A stretch of 64,000 bases of DNA, taken from assembly GCA_963830385.1 (NCBI GenBank), contig CAWHMD010000005.1, positions 372,001-436,000 on the forward strand. Direction: 5' to 3'. A program made the position numbers and the translations under genes. The stretch comes from Bog-532 sp963830385 (lineage in GTDB: Bacteria; Actinomycetota; Actinomycetes; Streptosporangiales; Streptosporangiaceae). Shown here in pieces: positions 41,798-50,834 of this stretch; the first letter of the stretch is position 1; every line of letters begins with the position of its first letter. The notes beneath the pieces are model-generated. The model saw only the letters and a program-made list of their open reading frames with translations, was not told the DNA's origin and searched no databases.

Positions 41798-42826
41798 GTG
41801 GCGGTGGTGCGGGAGCGGCGGACATCCGGGTTCGCGGGAGCGGGCCTGGGCCTGGCCGTGCTGTCGGCGGGGACGTTCGGGACGTCGGGGACGTTCGCGG
41901 ACGGGCTGATCCGGGCGGGCTGGAGCCCGGCGGCGGCGGTGACCGTGCGGATCTCGCTGTCGGCGGTGTTCCTGACCATCCCGGCGCTGATCTCGCTGCG
42001 GGGACGGTGGGCGCTGCTTCGGCGCGACGCCCCGCGGGTGGCGCTGTACGGGCTGCTCGCGGTGGCGGGCTGCCAGCTGTTCTACTTCAACGCGCTGGAA
42101 CGGATCCCGGTCGGGGTGGCGCTGCTGCTCGAATACCTCGGCTCGGTGCTGGTGGTCGGCTGGGTGTGGCTGCGGCACGGCGAACGGCCGCGCGGCCTGA
42201 CCGTGCTGGGCACGGTGGCGGCCATCGCCGGCCTGGTCATGGTGCTCAACCTGACCGGCTCTACCCACGTCGACCCGATCGGGGTGATGTGGGGGCTGCT
42301 GGCCGCCTGCGGGCTGGCCGCCTACTTCGTGATCTCGTCGGGAACGCCGGCAGCTACATCGGCCGGGGAGCCGGCCGAGCCGTTGCCGCCGATCGCGATG
42401 GCCTGGGGGGCGATGTGCGTGGGGGCGGTGGCACTGGCCGCGCTCGGGTTCACCGGGGCGCTGCCGCTGCACGCCAGCAGCGCCGACGTCAGCTTCCTGG
42501 GGTTGCGGGTCAGCTGGATCGTGCCGGTGCTCGGGCTGTCGCTGATCGCGGCGGTCATCGCGTACGTGGCCGGGATCGGGGCGGCCCGGCGGCTGGGAGC
42601 CAAGCTGGCCTCGTTCATCGGGATGACCGAGGTGCTGTTCGCGATCCTGTTCGCCTGGCTGGCGCTGGGCCAGCTGCCCACGCCGATCCAGTTCGTGGGC
42701 GGGGCGTTCATCCTGGCCGGGATCGCGCTGGTACGGGCCGGGGAGCGTTCCCCCGAAATTGAAAACGTGATCGAGGCTTCGGATGACGGGGAGGCGAGCC
42801 TGGTTTCGGGTAGGCCGCTAGGGTGA
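41798..42826 (+). CDS. EamA/DMT-family permease
   Basis: 342 residues, about ten membrane segments in two EamA repeats: GLGLAVLSAGTFGTSGTFAD, then ALERIPVGVALLLEYLGSVL in the first, and GARRLGAKLASFIGMTEVLF (residues written from the second repeat) near the end. It resembles RhtA-type exporters of amino acids or metabolites. The start is uncertain: GTG 41798 follows aggagcagg, and GTG 41771 is in frame upstream. It has its own promoter. It may export a metabolite unrelated to the catabolic genes to its left. Confidence 0.82.
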   Translation: MAVVRERRTSGFAGAGLGLAVLSAGTFGTSGTFADGLIRAGWSPAAAVTVRISLSAVFLTIPALISLRGRWALLRRDAPRVALYGLLAVAGCQLFYFNALERIPVGVALLLEYLGSVLVVGWVWLRHGERPRGLTVLGTVAAIAGLVMVLNLTGSTHVDPIGVMWGLLAACGLAAYFVISSGTPAATSAGEPAEPLPPIAMAWGAMCVGAVALAALGFTGALPLHASSADVSFLGLRVSWIVPVLGLSLIAAVIAYVAGIGAARRLGAKLASFIGMTEVLFAILFAWLALGQLPTPIQFVGGAFILAGIALVRAGERSPEIENVIEASDDGEASLVSGRPLG

Positions 42827-42860
42827 TCGCGGACGAGCACCCGGCAACTGGGGAGCAGCG

Positions 42861-43649
42861 GTGAGCCAGACACCAAGCGGCGGCCAGTCCGGCGGCGCTG
42901 AGCCCGGCGGGATCCGCGCGTCGGACGCGGAACGCGACGCTACCGTGGAGCAGCTCCGGGACGCGGCCGGCGAGGGCCCGCTGACGCTGGAGGAGTTCAG
43001 CGACCGGATGGAGCAGGCCAGCACGGCCAAGACCCGCGCCGAGCTGGACCGGCTGGTCACTGACCTGCCGACCGGCGCTGCGGGCAGCCCGGCGCCGGGC
43101 GGGCGGGCGGTCGCGACCGGCGGGTCGGGCACGGCGACCTGGCACGTCTCCCCCATCGGGGGCCTGAACGTGTTCGGGCCGTGGCGGATGGGCCGCCATG
43201 TGGTGGTGATCAGCCTGATCGGCGGGGCAAAGCTCGACCTCAGCCAGGCCGAGCTGGCCGCCCGGGACGTCACCCTGACCCAGGTGTCGGTGATCGGCGG
43301 GGTGCGGGCCCGGATCCCGCTCGGGATCCGGGTGGACGCGTCGGGGCTGAGCATCCTGGGCGGTACCGAGGTGGAAGGCGCCCCCGATCCGGGGCCAGGC
43401 GCGCCCACCATTCACATCCGGGCGTTCTCGATCGTCGGCGGGATCCGGATCCGGCGCGGCAGCGGCCGGCGGTCCCGGGGCGGGCCGGGCCCGGCTGCGG
43501 GCGCGGGGTCAGGTTCGTCTCCGCTGGAGCGGCGGCTGGACCGGCGGGACGAGCGACGCGCCTGGCACGACGAGCGCCACGCGGACCGGCGGGCGGCGCA
43601 CGATGAACGGCGCGCCTGGCGGGACGAGCGGCGCGGCGGGCGCTGGTAG
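42861..43649 (+). CDS. DUF1707 protein with LiaF-like domain and charged repeat tail
   Basis: 262 residues. Residues ~17-70 form a DUF1707 module (IRASDAERDATVEQLRDAAG, then LTLEEFSDRMEQASTAKTRA). Residues ~95-205 are a beta-rich LiaF/DUF2154-like domain (SPIGGLNVFGPWRMG, VSVIGGVRARIPLG, FSIVGGIRIRRG). The tail (~220-262) is a run of DERRAW/HDERRA-type repeats, strongly basic and acidic. LiaF-like proteins take part in envelope-stress signalling; the role here is unknown. There is no membrane segment. GTG 42861 has ggggag upstream. Confidence 0.83.
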   Translation: MSQTPSGGQSGGAEPGGIRASDAERDATVEQLRDAAGEGPLTLEEFSDRMEQASTAKTRAELDRLVTDLPTGAAGSPAPGGRAVATGGSGTATWHVSPIGGLNVFGPWRMGRHVVVISLIGGAKLDLSQAELAARDVTLTQVSVIGGVRARIPLGIRVDASGLSILGGTEVEGAPDPGPGAPTIHIRAFSIVGGIRIRRGSGRRSRGGPGPAAGAGSGSSPLERRLDRRDERRAWHDERHADRRAAHDERRAWRDERRGGRW

Positions 43650-43664
43650 CAGCGCCGGGCGGGA

Positions 43665-44978
43665 CTACCCACGGCTGCGGCCGAGCAGCGCGCGCAGGCG
43701 GTCGGTTACCGCGCCGAGCAGCAGGCGGACCGCGCTGGGCGAGGCCGGAGGTCGTGACGGGCCGGTCTCGCCGGTGCGGGCGGCCTGCTCGACGGCGGCC
43801 GCGAACTGCTCGAACAGGCGGCGGCTGACGTCGCCGGCCAGCGCGCGGCCGAATTGGGCGATGCGGCCGGTCAGGTAGACGCGGGCTTCGGCGGTGAGGC
43901 GGCAGCCCGGCTCGCCGCCCGCGCCATCGGCGCTGTCGCCGCCGTCGTGGCCGGCCGGATCGGCCCGGACCGTGATCTCGGCCTGGGTCTGCGCGCCGCC
44001 GGCGTCCCGGCCCTGGGCGATGACCTGAAGAGCCCGCGTCTCCTGGTCGCGGCCAATGACCTGAGCCAGGCCTTCGAACGAGAGCCGCACCGGGCCCACC
44101 CCGACGCGGGCCCGGCCGCGGTAACGGTCGCCGCCCAGGTCCTCGGTCAGCTCGGCGCCGGGCAGGCAGCGCGCGACCAGGTGCACGTCGGCCAGGACCT
44201 GCCACACCTCGGCCGGGGAAACGGCCAGCGTGCTGGCCACCGTGGTGGTGAAGGTGGGCGGGCCCGCGGGCAGGGTGATGTTGGCCGGCACCGGCCCCTC
44301 TCCGGCTGGCTCCGGTCCGGCCCCGGCCGCCGCGGGCTGGGCTGAGGGCGGGGCGGAGGAGGCACCGAGGCTGACTGAGCCTCTGCCACCAGGGAACACC
44401 CGGGCAGAGGAGCGAGCCCGGGCGGTGGGTCCGCCGGGACCAGCGACGCAGTTGCCGGGGGCGGGCAGGCCGCCGTCCCGGTACTCGGCGGCCACCTCGC
44501 CCACCGCGGTCAGGATGTTCCGGTAGCCGGTGCAGCGGCACAGCACGCCGGACAGCTCGGCCGGCAGCTCGCCGTCGGGCACGTCCGGCCGCCGGGACAG
44601 CAGGTCGTAGGCGCTGAGCAGGAACGCCGGCGTGCAGAAACCGCACTGCAGGGCGTGCCGTTCGCCGAACGACCGCTGCAGCGGATGCAGCTCTCCGGGC
44701 CGGCTCAGACCCTCGACGGTGACGACCTCGGCCCCGTCCAGCTGGCAGGCGAACAGCAGGCAGGACCGGCTGGCCTGGCCGTCCACCAGCACGGTGCACA
44801 TGCCGCACACGCCGTGCTCGCAGCCCAGGTGGGTGCCGGTCAGCCCGAGATGGTCCCGGAGCGCGTCAGCCAGCGTGACCCGGGGCGGCAGCCGCAGCCG
44901 GACGGGCTCGCCGTTGACGGTCAGCACGGTCTCGGCCAGCTCGCCCGCCTCGACGCGGGTGACATCAGCCTCGGTCAT
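43665..44978 (-). CDS. Fusion of 2Fe-2S small subunit (CoxS) and CoxG-like domain
   Basis: 437 residues. Residues ~1-165 are the iron-sulfur subunit of a molybdenum hydroxylase: CEHGVCGMC (C53, C58, C61) with C73, then CGFC (112-115) and CRC (147-149). A Pro/Ala-rich linker follows. Residues ~235-400 are a CoxG/SRPBCC domain (VASTLAVSPAEVWQVLADVH, then RCLPGAELTEDLGGDRYRGR). In CO dehydrogenase clusters CoxG is separate and helps membrane anchoring. ATG 44978 overlaps the medium-subunit gene by 14 bases. It passes electrons from the Mo centre to FAD. Confidence 0.85.
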   Translation of the reverse strand: MTEADVTRVEAGELAETVLTVNGEPVRLRLPPRVTLADALRDHLGLTGTHLGCEHGVCGMCTVLVDGQASRSCLLFACQLDGAEVVTVEGLSRPGELHPLQRSFGERHALQCGFCTPAFLLSAYDLLSRRPDVPDGELPAELSGVLCRCTGYRNILTAVGEVAAEYRDGGLPAPGNCVAGPGGPTARARSSARVFPGGRGSVSLGASSAPPSAQPAAAGAGPEPAGEGPVPANITLPAGPPTFTTTVASTLAVSPAEVWQVLADVHLVARCLPGAELTEDLGGDRYRGRARVGVGPVRLSFEGLAQVIGRDQETRALQVIAQGRDAGGAQTQAEITVRADPAGHDGGDSADGAGGEPGCRLTAEARVYLTGRIAQFGRALAGDVSRRLFEQFAAAVEQAARTGETGPSRPPASPSAVRLLLGAVTDRLRALLGRSRG

Positions 44979-45849
44979 GATCGCTCTCCTCGGCCTGGCG
45001 GAGCGCCGCCGCCAGTTCCTGGGCCGCGAGGGCGGCCAGCAGCCGCCGCCGGTAGCCCGCCGACGCATGCACGTCCCCGCCAGTGTCCACGATCTCGGCG
45101 GCCAGGCCGGTCAGCGGGCCGGTGAGCCGGTCCTGGTCTGGATCACCGTCGATCAGCGCGGTGACGTCCCGGACGACCGGCCGGTCGGACACGCCGAACG
45201 CCGCGATCACCGCCTGGCGAGGGGACCGGCGGACCCGGACGGCCACGCCGGCCAGCGCGAAGTCTCCGTGCCGGCGGGCGAATTCCGCGAACCCGAACCC
45301 CTCCCCCGGTCTCGCCACCGGGAACCGCACTGCCGTCAGCACCTCGTCGGGCTGCAGCGCGGTGGTCATGGCCCCGGTGAAGAACTCCCGGGCAGCCACC
45401 GCCCGCCGCCCAGCCGGGCCGGCCACCTCCAGCATCGCGTCCAGGCAGGCGGCCACCGCGGGCAGCTCGGCGGCCGGGTCTGCGTGCGCCAGGCTGCCGC
45501 ACACCGTGCCCCGGCTGCGCAGCTCCCGGTGCCCGACCCAGGGCAGCGCCAGACACAGCAGCGGGACCGCCGCGGCCCGTTCATCGTTTTCAACCTGGCG
45601 CTGCCGGACGGCCGCCGCCACGCGCAGGCTCCCGGGCGCACCACCGGCCCGCTCCAGGCCGAGCTCGCCCAGGCCGGCCACGCCGTTGATGTCGACCAGT
45701 ACCGACGGCCGGGCCAGCCGCATGGCCAGCACCGGGACCAGCGACTGACCGCCCGCCAGGACCTTGCCGTCACCATCGGCCCGGGCCAGCTCGGCCACGG
45801 CGGCCTCCACCGTGGCCGGCCGCGCGTAGGCGAACGGGGCGGCCTTCAC
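44965..45849 (-). CDS. FAD-binding medium subunit of molybdenum hydroxylase
   Basis: 294 residues of the CoxM/CutM family. FAD-binding motifs are KVLAGGQSLVPVLAMRLARP and HRELRSRGTVCGSLAHADPA (the RGTxxGsxAHAdPA block). It carries electrons from the iron-sulfur subunit to an acceptor. It lacks the extra 4Fe-4S insert known from 4-hydroxybenzoyl-CoA reductase, so a hydroxylase role is more likely than an anaerobic reductase. GTG 45849 with a gggggag ribosome site is chosen; longer readings run into the hydratase gene. Confidence 0.85.
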   Translation of the reverse strand: MKAAPFAYARPATVEAAVAELARADGDGKVLAGGQSLVPVLAMRLARPSVLVDINGVAGLGELGLERAGGAPGSLRVAAAVRQRQVENDERAAAVPLLCLALPWVGHRELRSRGTVCGSLAHADPAAELPAVAACLDAMLEVAGPAGRRAVAAREFFTGAMTTALQPDEVLTAVRFPVARPGEGFGFAEFARRHGDFALAGVAVRVRRSPRQAVIAAFGVSDRPVVRDVTALIDGDPDQDRLTGPLTGLAAEIVDTGGDVHASAGYRRRLLAALAAQELAAALRQAEESDHDRG

Positions 45850-45880
45850 CGGCTCCCCCGCGGCGGCATCCGGCCCATGG

Positions 45881-46660
45881 TCAGCGGCCTTCGAAGGCGG
45901 GCGCGCGCTTGTCGGCGAAAGCGTGCACGCCCTCGGTGAAGTCGTGGCTGGAACGGAGCATCGCGTAGGCCTTACGTTCCAGCTCGATGCCGGTGTAGAG
46001 CGGGCCGTCGAGGCCGCGGTCCAGCACCTCCTTGGCCGTGCGCAGAGCCAGCGGCGAAAAGCCCAGCAACGAGCCGGTGAGGTCGGCGGCCTCCGCTTCC
46101 AGTTCCCTGGCATCGGCGGCTACCTGCGCGACCAGACCCCAGTCGGCCGCCCTGGCCGCACCGATCCGGGCGCCGGTCATCACGTGGTACTTGGCCCGGC
46201 TCAGCCCGATCAGCCGGCCCAGCCGCTGGGTACCGCCGCTGCCCGGGATCATGCCGAGCCGCATCTCCGGCAGCGCGAACTCACTGCGCTCAGTGGCCAG
46301 CCGGATGTCGGCCGACAGCGCCAGCTCCAGGCCGACGCCGAAGCAGTAGCCATCAACCAGAGCGATCACCGGTTTGGGGCTGCGGGCGGGGGCGGTGATG
46401 TTGTGGCCGAGGTCGGTGAAGTCGGCCGGCTCGACCTCGAGGAAGCCCGCGATGTCGCCGCCGGATGAAAAGTGCTCGCCCGCCGAGCGGATGACCACCA
46501 CGGCCACCCGGGGGTCGTTGTCGATCTCGGCGAAACGCTCGGCCATCTGCTGCCGCATCGCCCACGTGATCACCGTGTACTTGCCGTGGTCCAGGGTGAG
46601 GTCGGCCACCCGGCCGTCGTGGCTGTAGCCGAGCCGGATTTGCCCGCCGGTCAATGCCAT
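45881..46660 (-). CDS. Enoyl-CoA hydratase/isomerase family protein
   Basis: 259 residues with the crotonase fold: EHFSSGGDIAGFLE (oxyanion hole 1), VDGYCFGVGLELALSADIRL (oxyanion hole 2) and EMRLGMIPGSGGTQRLGRLI with the usual catalytic glutamate region. It acts on a CoA thioester by hydration, isomerisation or ring hydrolysis. It is inserted between the large and medium subunits of the molybdenum hydroxylase, in an operon headed by an acyl-CoA ligase. A CoA-bound substrate for the whole pathway is therefore plausible. Confidence 0.87.
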   Translation of the reverse strand: MALTGGQIRLGYSHDGRVADLTLDHGKYTVITWAMRQQMAERFAEIDNDPRVAVVVIRSAGEHFSSGGDIAGFLEVEPADFTDLGHNITAPARSPKPVIALVDGYCFGVGLELALSADIRLATERSEFALPEMRLGMIPGSGGTQRLGRLIGLSRAKYHVMTGARIGAARAADWGLVAQVAADARELEAEAADLTGSLLGFSPLALRTAKEVLDRGLDGPLYTGIELERKAYAMLRSSHDFTEGVHAFADKRAPAFEGR

Positions 46661-46662
46661 CG

Positions 46663-49119
46663 TTACGAGTCCTCCTCCACGGCCGGGTCGGCCGACATCA
46701 GTTCGTGCAGCACGTTGCCGTGCACGGGCAGGGCGCTCAGGTCCAGGCCGAGCGGGGCGAGCGCGTCGGCCACGGCGTTGGCCAGCGCGGCCGGGACACT
46801 CATGCTGCTGCCCTCGCCGCAGCCCTTGGCGCCCAGCCGGGTGAACGGCGACGGAGTCTCCACGTGGTCACTGACCAGCGGGAACGACAGCTCGGCGGCG
46901 GTCGGGCACAGGTAGTCGAGGAACGTGCCGGCCACCGGCTGGCCGGTCGCGGCGTACCGCAGCTCCTCCATCAGCGCGCCCCCCACCGCGTGCGCGATCG
47001 CGCCATGCACCTGGCCGTCGAGCAACGCGGGGTTGAGGATGGTGCCGGCGTCGTGGACGGTCGACAGCTTCTCGATGGTGATCGCCAGCGTGCGCTGGTC
47101 GATCCGGCAGGCCACCACGTCGGTCACGAACCCGTAGCAGAGGCTGGAGTTGATCTGGTCGTCCGGGCTGGGCGACTTGGCCTGCGGCGGGGTGAACGCC
47201 GCCTCCGCGTACAAGCTGGCGGGTACGCCGCCGGGCAGTGCCCCCGGGTCCCAGTGGACCAGGCCCGCCGCCCGGCGGAACGGCACCGCCCGGTCCGGCT
47301 CGTCCCGGCCGCGCACGGTTCCGCCGGCCAGTTCAAGGTCGTCCGGTGCGACCCCCAGCATCACCGCGGCCGCCTGCCGGAGGGTGCCCGCGATCCGGTC
47401 CGCCGCTTCGGCCAGCGCGCTGGTCAGCAGCGGCGCGAACCGCGATGAGTAGCTGCCGGAGGTCACCGTCCACGGCGTGGTCGCCGTGTCCATCTGCACC
47501 ACCGGGTTCACCTGTTCGAGCGGCAGGCCGAGCCGGTCCGCGACCACCTGGCGGGCCACGGTGGCGTGTCCCTGGCCCTGCGGGACCGTGCCCAGCAGGA
47601 CGGTGACAACGCCGTTCAGGTCCACGCTGACCCGAACGTGCTCAGTCGAGCCGGACTTGCCCAGCCCGCGGGCCCGGTCGCTGGCGGGGGTGGCCAGACC
47701 TACGTAGCCGATGTTGGTCGCGGACGGGTCCACCACCGCGGCGATCCCGACCCCGTAGTAATCGCCGCTCGCCCGCACTTCCTCCTGCCGGGCCCGCAGG
47801 GCCTGGTAGTCCGCGTTCTTCAGGGCCAGGTCGAACGCTTCCCGGTACTGGCCGGAGTCGTACACCCCGCCGCTGGGGGTGCGGTACGGGAACTCTCCGG
47901 CGCCGACCAGATTGCGCCGCCGCAGCTCGGCCGGGTCGAGGCCGGTGCGGGCGGCGATCTGGTCGATCAGCCGTTCCAGGCCGAAGTACAGCTGCTGACC
48001 GCCGAACCCGCGGTTGAGCCCGGTCGGCATCTTGTTCGTCACCACCGCCCGGGCGCGGATCGACACGGCGGGGATGCGATAGGCGCCGGTGATGTTGCCG
48101 AAGCACCGGTACAGCGTGCTCGGCTCGGGCGGGCGCAGATAGGCGCCGACGTTGTCCACCAGATCGGCCCGCAGCGCAGTGATCGTGCCGTCGGCGCGGA
48201 CGGCGGCCTCGAACCGCATGATCCGGTCCGCGCCGGCCGAGGAGGCCAGCAGGTGCTCGATGCGGTCCTCGGTCCAGCGCACCGGCACCCCGGCGTGCTT
48301 GCTGGCCAGCGCGATCAGCGCCACGTAGGGGTAGATACCGGCCTTGATGCCGAAACTGCCGCCGATGTCGGCGGGCACGTGCAGACGCAGCCGGGACACT
48401 GGCAGCCCGAGCGCGCCCGCCAGCACCGGCACCATGGAAAACGGCCCGTGGAAGTTGGCCCAGGCTTCCACCGACGGCCCGGTCCCGCCCGGCCCTTCGA
48501 TGCCGTCCTGCCAGCCGGCCACCACCGAGTAGCACTCCATCGGCATCGAGGAGTAGCGGGGGAAGCTGAAGTCGCCACCGATCACGTGGGCGGCGGCGGC
48601 GAACGCCTCGTCCACCGGGCCGAACGTGAACGTGCGATCGGTGGCCACGTTGCCGTCCGCGTCTTCGTGAAGCCGCGGGGCACCCGGATCGAGGGCGGCG
48701 GCGGTGTCGGTGACCGCAGGCAGCAGCTCGTAGTCCACGTCGACCAGTTCGGCGGCGTCCTCGGCCAGGTACCGGTCGGTCGCCACCACCACCGCGACCG
48801 GCTCGCCGACGAAACGGGCCCGGTCCACCGCGGCTGCGTAGTAAGGCATCGGCGTCCTGACCGACAACGGGAACGGCCGCATCCCGGCCCTGACCTCCTC
48901 GGGCCCGATGACCGCGGCCACCCCGGCCGCGGCCAGGGCGCGGCTGGTGTCCACGCCGCGAATCCGGGCGTGCGGGTGCGGGCTGCGCACGATCGCCGCG
49001 GTCAGCGCGCCCGGCAGCGGATCAAGGTCGTCCAGGAACTGGCCGCGGCCGGTGAGCAACGGCCCGTCTTCCACCCGGGGAGTGACCCGGGCACCAGTGA
49101 ACCCGCGCGGCCCGGTCAT
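46663..49119 (-). CDS. Molybdopterin-binding large subunit (xanthine oxidase family)
   Basis: 818 residues. Visible are the N-terminal aldehyde-oxidase hammerhead domain (RVEDGPLLTGRGQFLDDLDP, then AIVRSPHPHARIRG) and Mo-cofactor blocks including TGLNRGFGGQQLYFGLERL, TVPQGQGHATVARQVVADR and GAKGCGEGSSM with the catalytic glutamate near the end. The loop reads NRGFGGQQ, not the AYxCSFR of true CO dehydrogenase. It hydroxylates a heterocycle, aldehyde or CoA-thioester ring with water as oxygen source. It lies just after the acyl-CoA ligase; ATG 49119 has gagagga upstream. Confidence 0.88.
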   Translation of the reverse strand: MTGPRGFTGARVTPRVEDGPLLTGRGQFLDDLDPLPGALTAAIVRSPHPHARIRGVDTSRALAAAGVAAVIGPEEVRAGMRPFPLSVRTPMPYYAAAVDRARFVGEPVAVVVATDRYLAEDAAELVDVDYELLPAVTDTAAALDPGAPRLHEDADGNVATDRTFTFGPVDEAFAAAAHVIGGDFSFPRYSSMPMECYSVVAGWQDGIEGPGGTGPSVEAWANFHGPFSMVPVLAGALGLPVSRLRLHVPADIGGSFGIKAGIYPYVALIALASKHAGVPVRWTEDRIEHLLASSAGADRIMRFEAAVRADGTITALRADLVDNVGAYLRPPEPSTLYRCFGNITGAYRIPAVSIRARAVVTNKMPTGLNRGFGGQQLYFGLERLIDQIAARTGLDPAELRRRNLVGAGEFPYRTPSGGVYDSGQYREAFDLALKNADYQALRARQEEVRASGDYYGVGIAAVVDPSATNIGYVGLATPASDRARGLGKSGSTEHVRVSVDLNGVVTVLLGTVPQGQGHATVARQVVADRLGLPLEQVNPVVQMDTATTPWTVTSGSYSSRFAPLLTSALAEAADRIAGTLRQAAAVMLGVAPDDLELAGGTVRGRDEPDRAVPFRRAAGLVHWDPGALPGGVPASLYAEAAFTPPQAKSPSPDDQINSSLCYGFVTDVVACRIDQRTLAITIEKLSTVHDAGTILNPALLDGQVHGAIAHAVGGALMEELRYAATGQPVAGTFLDYLCPTAAELSFPLVSDHVETPSPFTRLGAKGCGEGSSMSVPAALANAVADALAPLGLDLSALPVHGNVLHELMSADPAVEEDS

Positions 49120-49141
49120 CGCCTGGTCCTCTCGTGGCCGG

Positions 49142-50710
49142 TCACGGCGTGACCTCGGCCAGCGCGGTGAAATGGCCGTCGACCAGTTCGCGGCGCAGGA
49201 TCTTGCCCACCGCTGAGGTGGGGATGCGGTCGACCGCGACCAGGCGCTTGGGGCGCTTCAGCGACGGCAGCCCGGACCCGGCACGGGCGAACCCGTCCAC
49301 CTCGGTCAGCGCCAGGCCCGGCTCCAGTCCGGCCCGCGGCACGACGAACGCGGTGACCGCGTGGCCCCACCGGTCGTCCGGCAGGCCGGCCACCACCACG
49401 TCGGCCACGGCCGGGCAACGGGCCAGCGCGTCCTCGATCTCGCCGGGGTAGATGTTCTCACCGCCGGACACGATCATGTCGTCGACGCGGCCTGCCACCC
49501 ACAGGTCGCCGTCCTCGTCGGCGGTGGCCAGGTCACCCGGGAAGTACCAGCCGCCGCGGATGGTCTTGACGTCGGCGTCCGGCCGCCGCCAGTAACCGCC
49601 GAACGCTTCCGGGCTGGTCATGCTCACCGCGATCTGGCCCTGCGTACCGGGAGCGGCCAGCACATCCGGCGGCGCGCCGGGCTCCGGGTCGACCAGCCGG
49701 ACCCGGGAAAACACACCCGCCCGGCCCGCGCAGCCGGGCTTGGCGGCGGCGTCCGGCCCGATGGTGAACGTGTAGATCTCGGTGCTGCCGAAGTGATTCA
49801 CGAACACGTCCGGGCGCAGCGTCCCGGCCAGATCCTGAGCCAGGGCGGGCGTCATGGCCGCCCCCGCGTAGGCCAGCCGCCGCACGCTGGACGCCTCTCC
49901 CAGGCGTCCTGTCCGCAGCAGCGACCAGTACACGGTGGGCACCAGGTACAGGGACGTCACCCCGTGCCCGGTGATCAGCTCGAGCGACCGGGCCGCGTCG
50001 AACTGGGTCTGCGGCACCCACGTCCCGGCGACCGCGATGCTGGCCAGCAGCGTGCGCAGGCCCATGGTGTGGAACATCGGCATCACCCCGAGCGTGACCT
50101 CGCCCGGGCGCTGCTGGGTCTGGATGACGTGCGCGACGGCGGCGGCGTGCTCCGCGCCGTGGCTTCGCGGGACTCCCTTGGGGCGGCCGGTGGTGCCCGA
50201 GGTGTAGAGCATCACGCTCAGGTCCCTGTCGTCTAGGGCCGGGACGGACGCCGGCAGCGCGCCGTCCGGCTCCGCGTCCGCCAGGGCACCGAGGTCCGCG
50301 GCGCCCCCGGGCAGCCCGGACGGGGCCCCGAGATAGGCAAGGTCGTGGCGGGCCCCGGCCGTTCCCCGTGCTTCGCCCAGGACGCTGACGGTCGTCTCGT
50401 TCCCGATCACCAGGCTGGGGGCGGCGTCGGCTAGGCAGTGCCCGAGCTCGGCCGGGCCGAAGCGGGTGGACAGCGGCACCGAGACCGCACCGAGCTTCTG
50501 GACCGCGAGGTGCAGCCGGGCCACGGGTTCGCCGCCTGCCAGCAGGAAGGCCACCCGGTCCCGGGGGCGCACGCCCAGCCGGCCGAGCGCCCGGGCGAGC
50601 TGATTGGTGCGGGCGTCCCATTCGCGGTAGGTGACGGGGTCAGGACCGCCGACCGCGACCCGATGGGGATAGCGTTCCGCGGTCCAGGTCAGCATCTGCG
50701 CCACGTTCAT
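49142..50710 (-). CDS. Acyl-/aryl-CoA ligase (ANL superfamily)
   Basis: 522 residues. Core motifs: VMLYTSGTTGRPKGVPRSHG (A3), VNHFGSTEIYTFT (A5), YFPGDLATADEDGDLWVAGR with VDDMIVSGGENIYPGEIEDA (A7-A8), and IPTSAVGKILRREL with the catalytic lysine (A10). It activates a carboxylic acid as a CoA thioester with ATP. Family neighbours include benzoate/hydroxybenzoate and fatty-acid ligases; the pocket residues cannot settle this. It is the first gene of the five-gene operon (ligase, large subunit, hydratase, medium, small-CoxG) divergent from a PadR regulator. Confidence 0.88.
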   Translation of the reverse strand: MNVAQMLTWTAERYPHRVAVGGPDPVTYREWDARTNQLARALGRLGVRPRDRVAFLLAGGEPVARLHLAVQKLGAVSVPLSTRFGPAELGHCLADAAPSLVIGNETTVSVLGEARGTAGARHDLAYLGAPSGLPGGAADLGALADAEPDGALPASVPALDDRDLSVMLYTSGTTGRPKGVPRSHGAEHAAAVAHVIQTQQRPGEVTLGVMPMFHTMGLRTLLASIAVAGTWVPQTQFDAARSLELITGHGVTSLYLVPTVYWSLLRTGRLGEASSVRRLAYAGAAMTPALAQDLAGTLRPDVFVNHFGSTEIYTFTIGPDAAAKPGCAGRAGVFSRVRLVDPEPGAPPDVLAAPGTQGQIAVSMTSPEAFGGYWRRPDADVKTIRGGWYFPGDLATADEDGDLWVAGRVDDMIVSGGENIYPGEIEDALARCPAVADVVVAGLPDDRWGHAVTAFVVPRAGLEPGLALTEVDGFARAGSGLPSLKRPKRLVAVDRIPTSAVGKILRRELVDGHFTALAEVTP

Positions 50711-50834
50711 CGCGCTGCACCACCTCTGCGGGCTGAGGGCTCTGCGGGCCCGCGGCTCTGGCCACTGGGGCCGGCCAGGCCGTACCCTACGAACAAGACC
50801 ATCCGAAACAGACTATTTTGAACGTAGAATCAGG

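Noticed and set aside
46663..49119. Large subunit as a carbon monoxide dehydrogenase (CoxL)
   Set aside because: The AYxCSFR active-site loop of true CO dehydrogenase is absent; the loop reads NRGFGGQQ.
43665..50710. Operon as 4-hydroxybenzoyl-CoA reductase
   Set aside because: The medium subunit has no room for the extra 4Fe-4S insert known from that enzyme, and an ACMSD-style aerobic context surrounds it.
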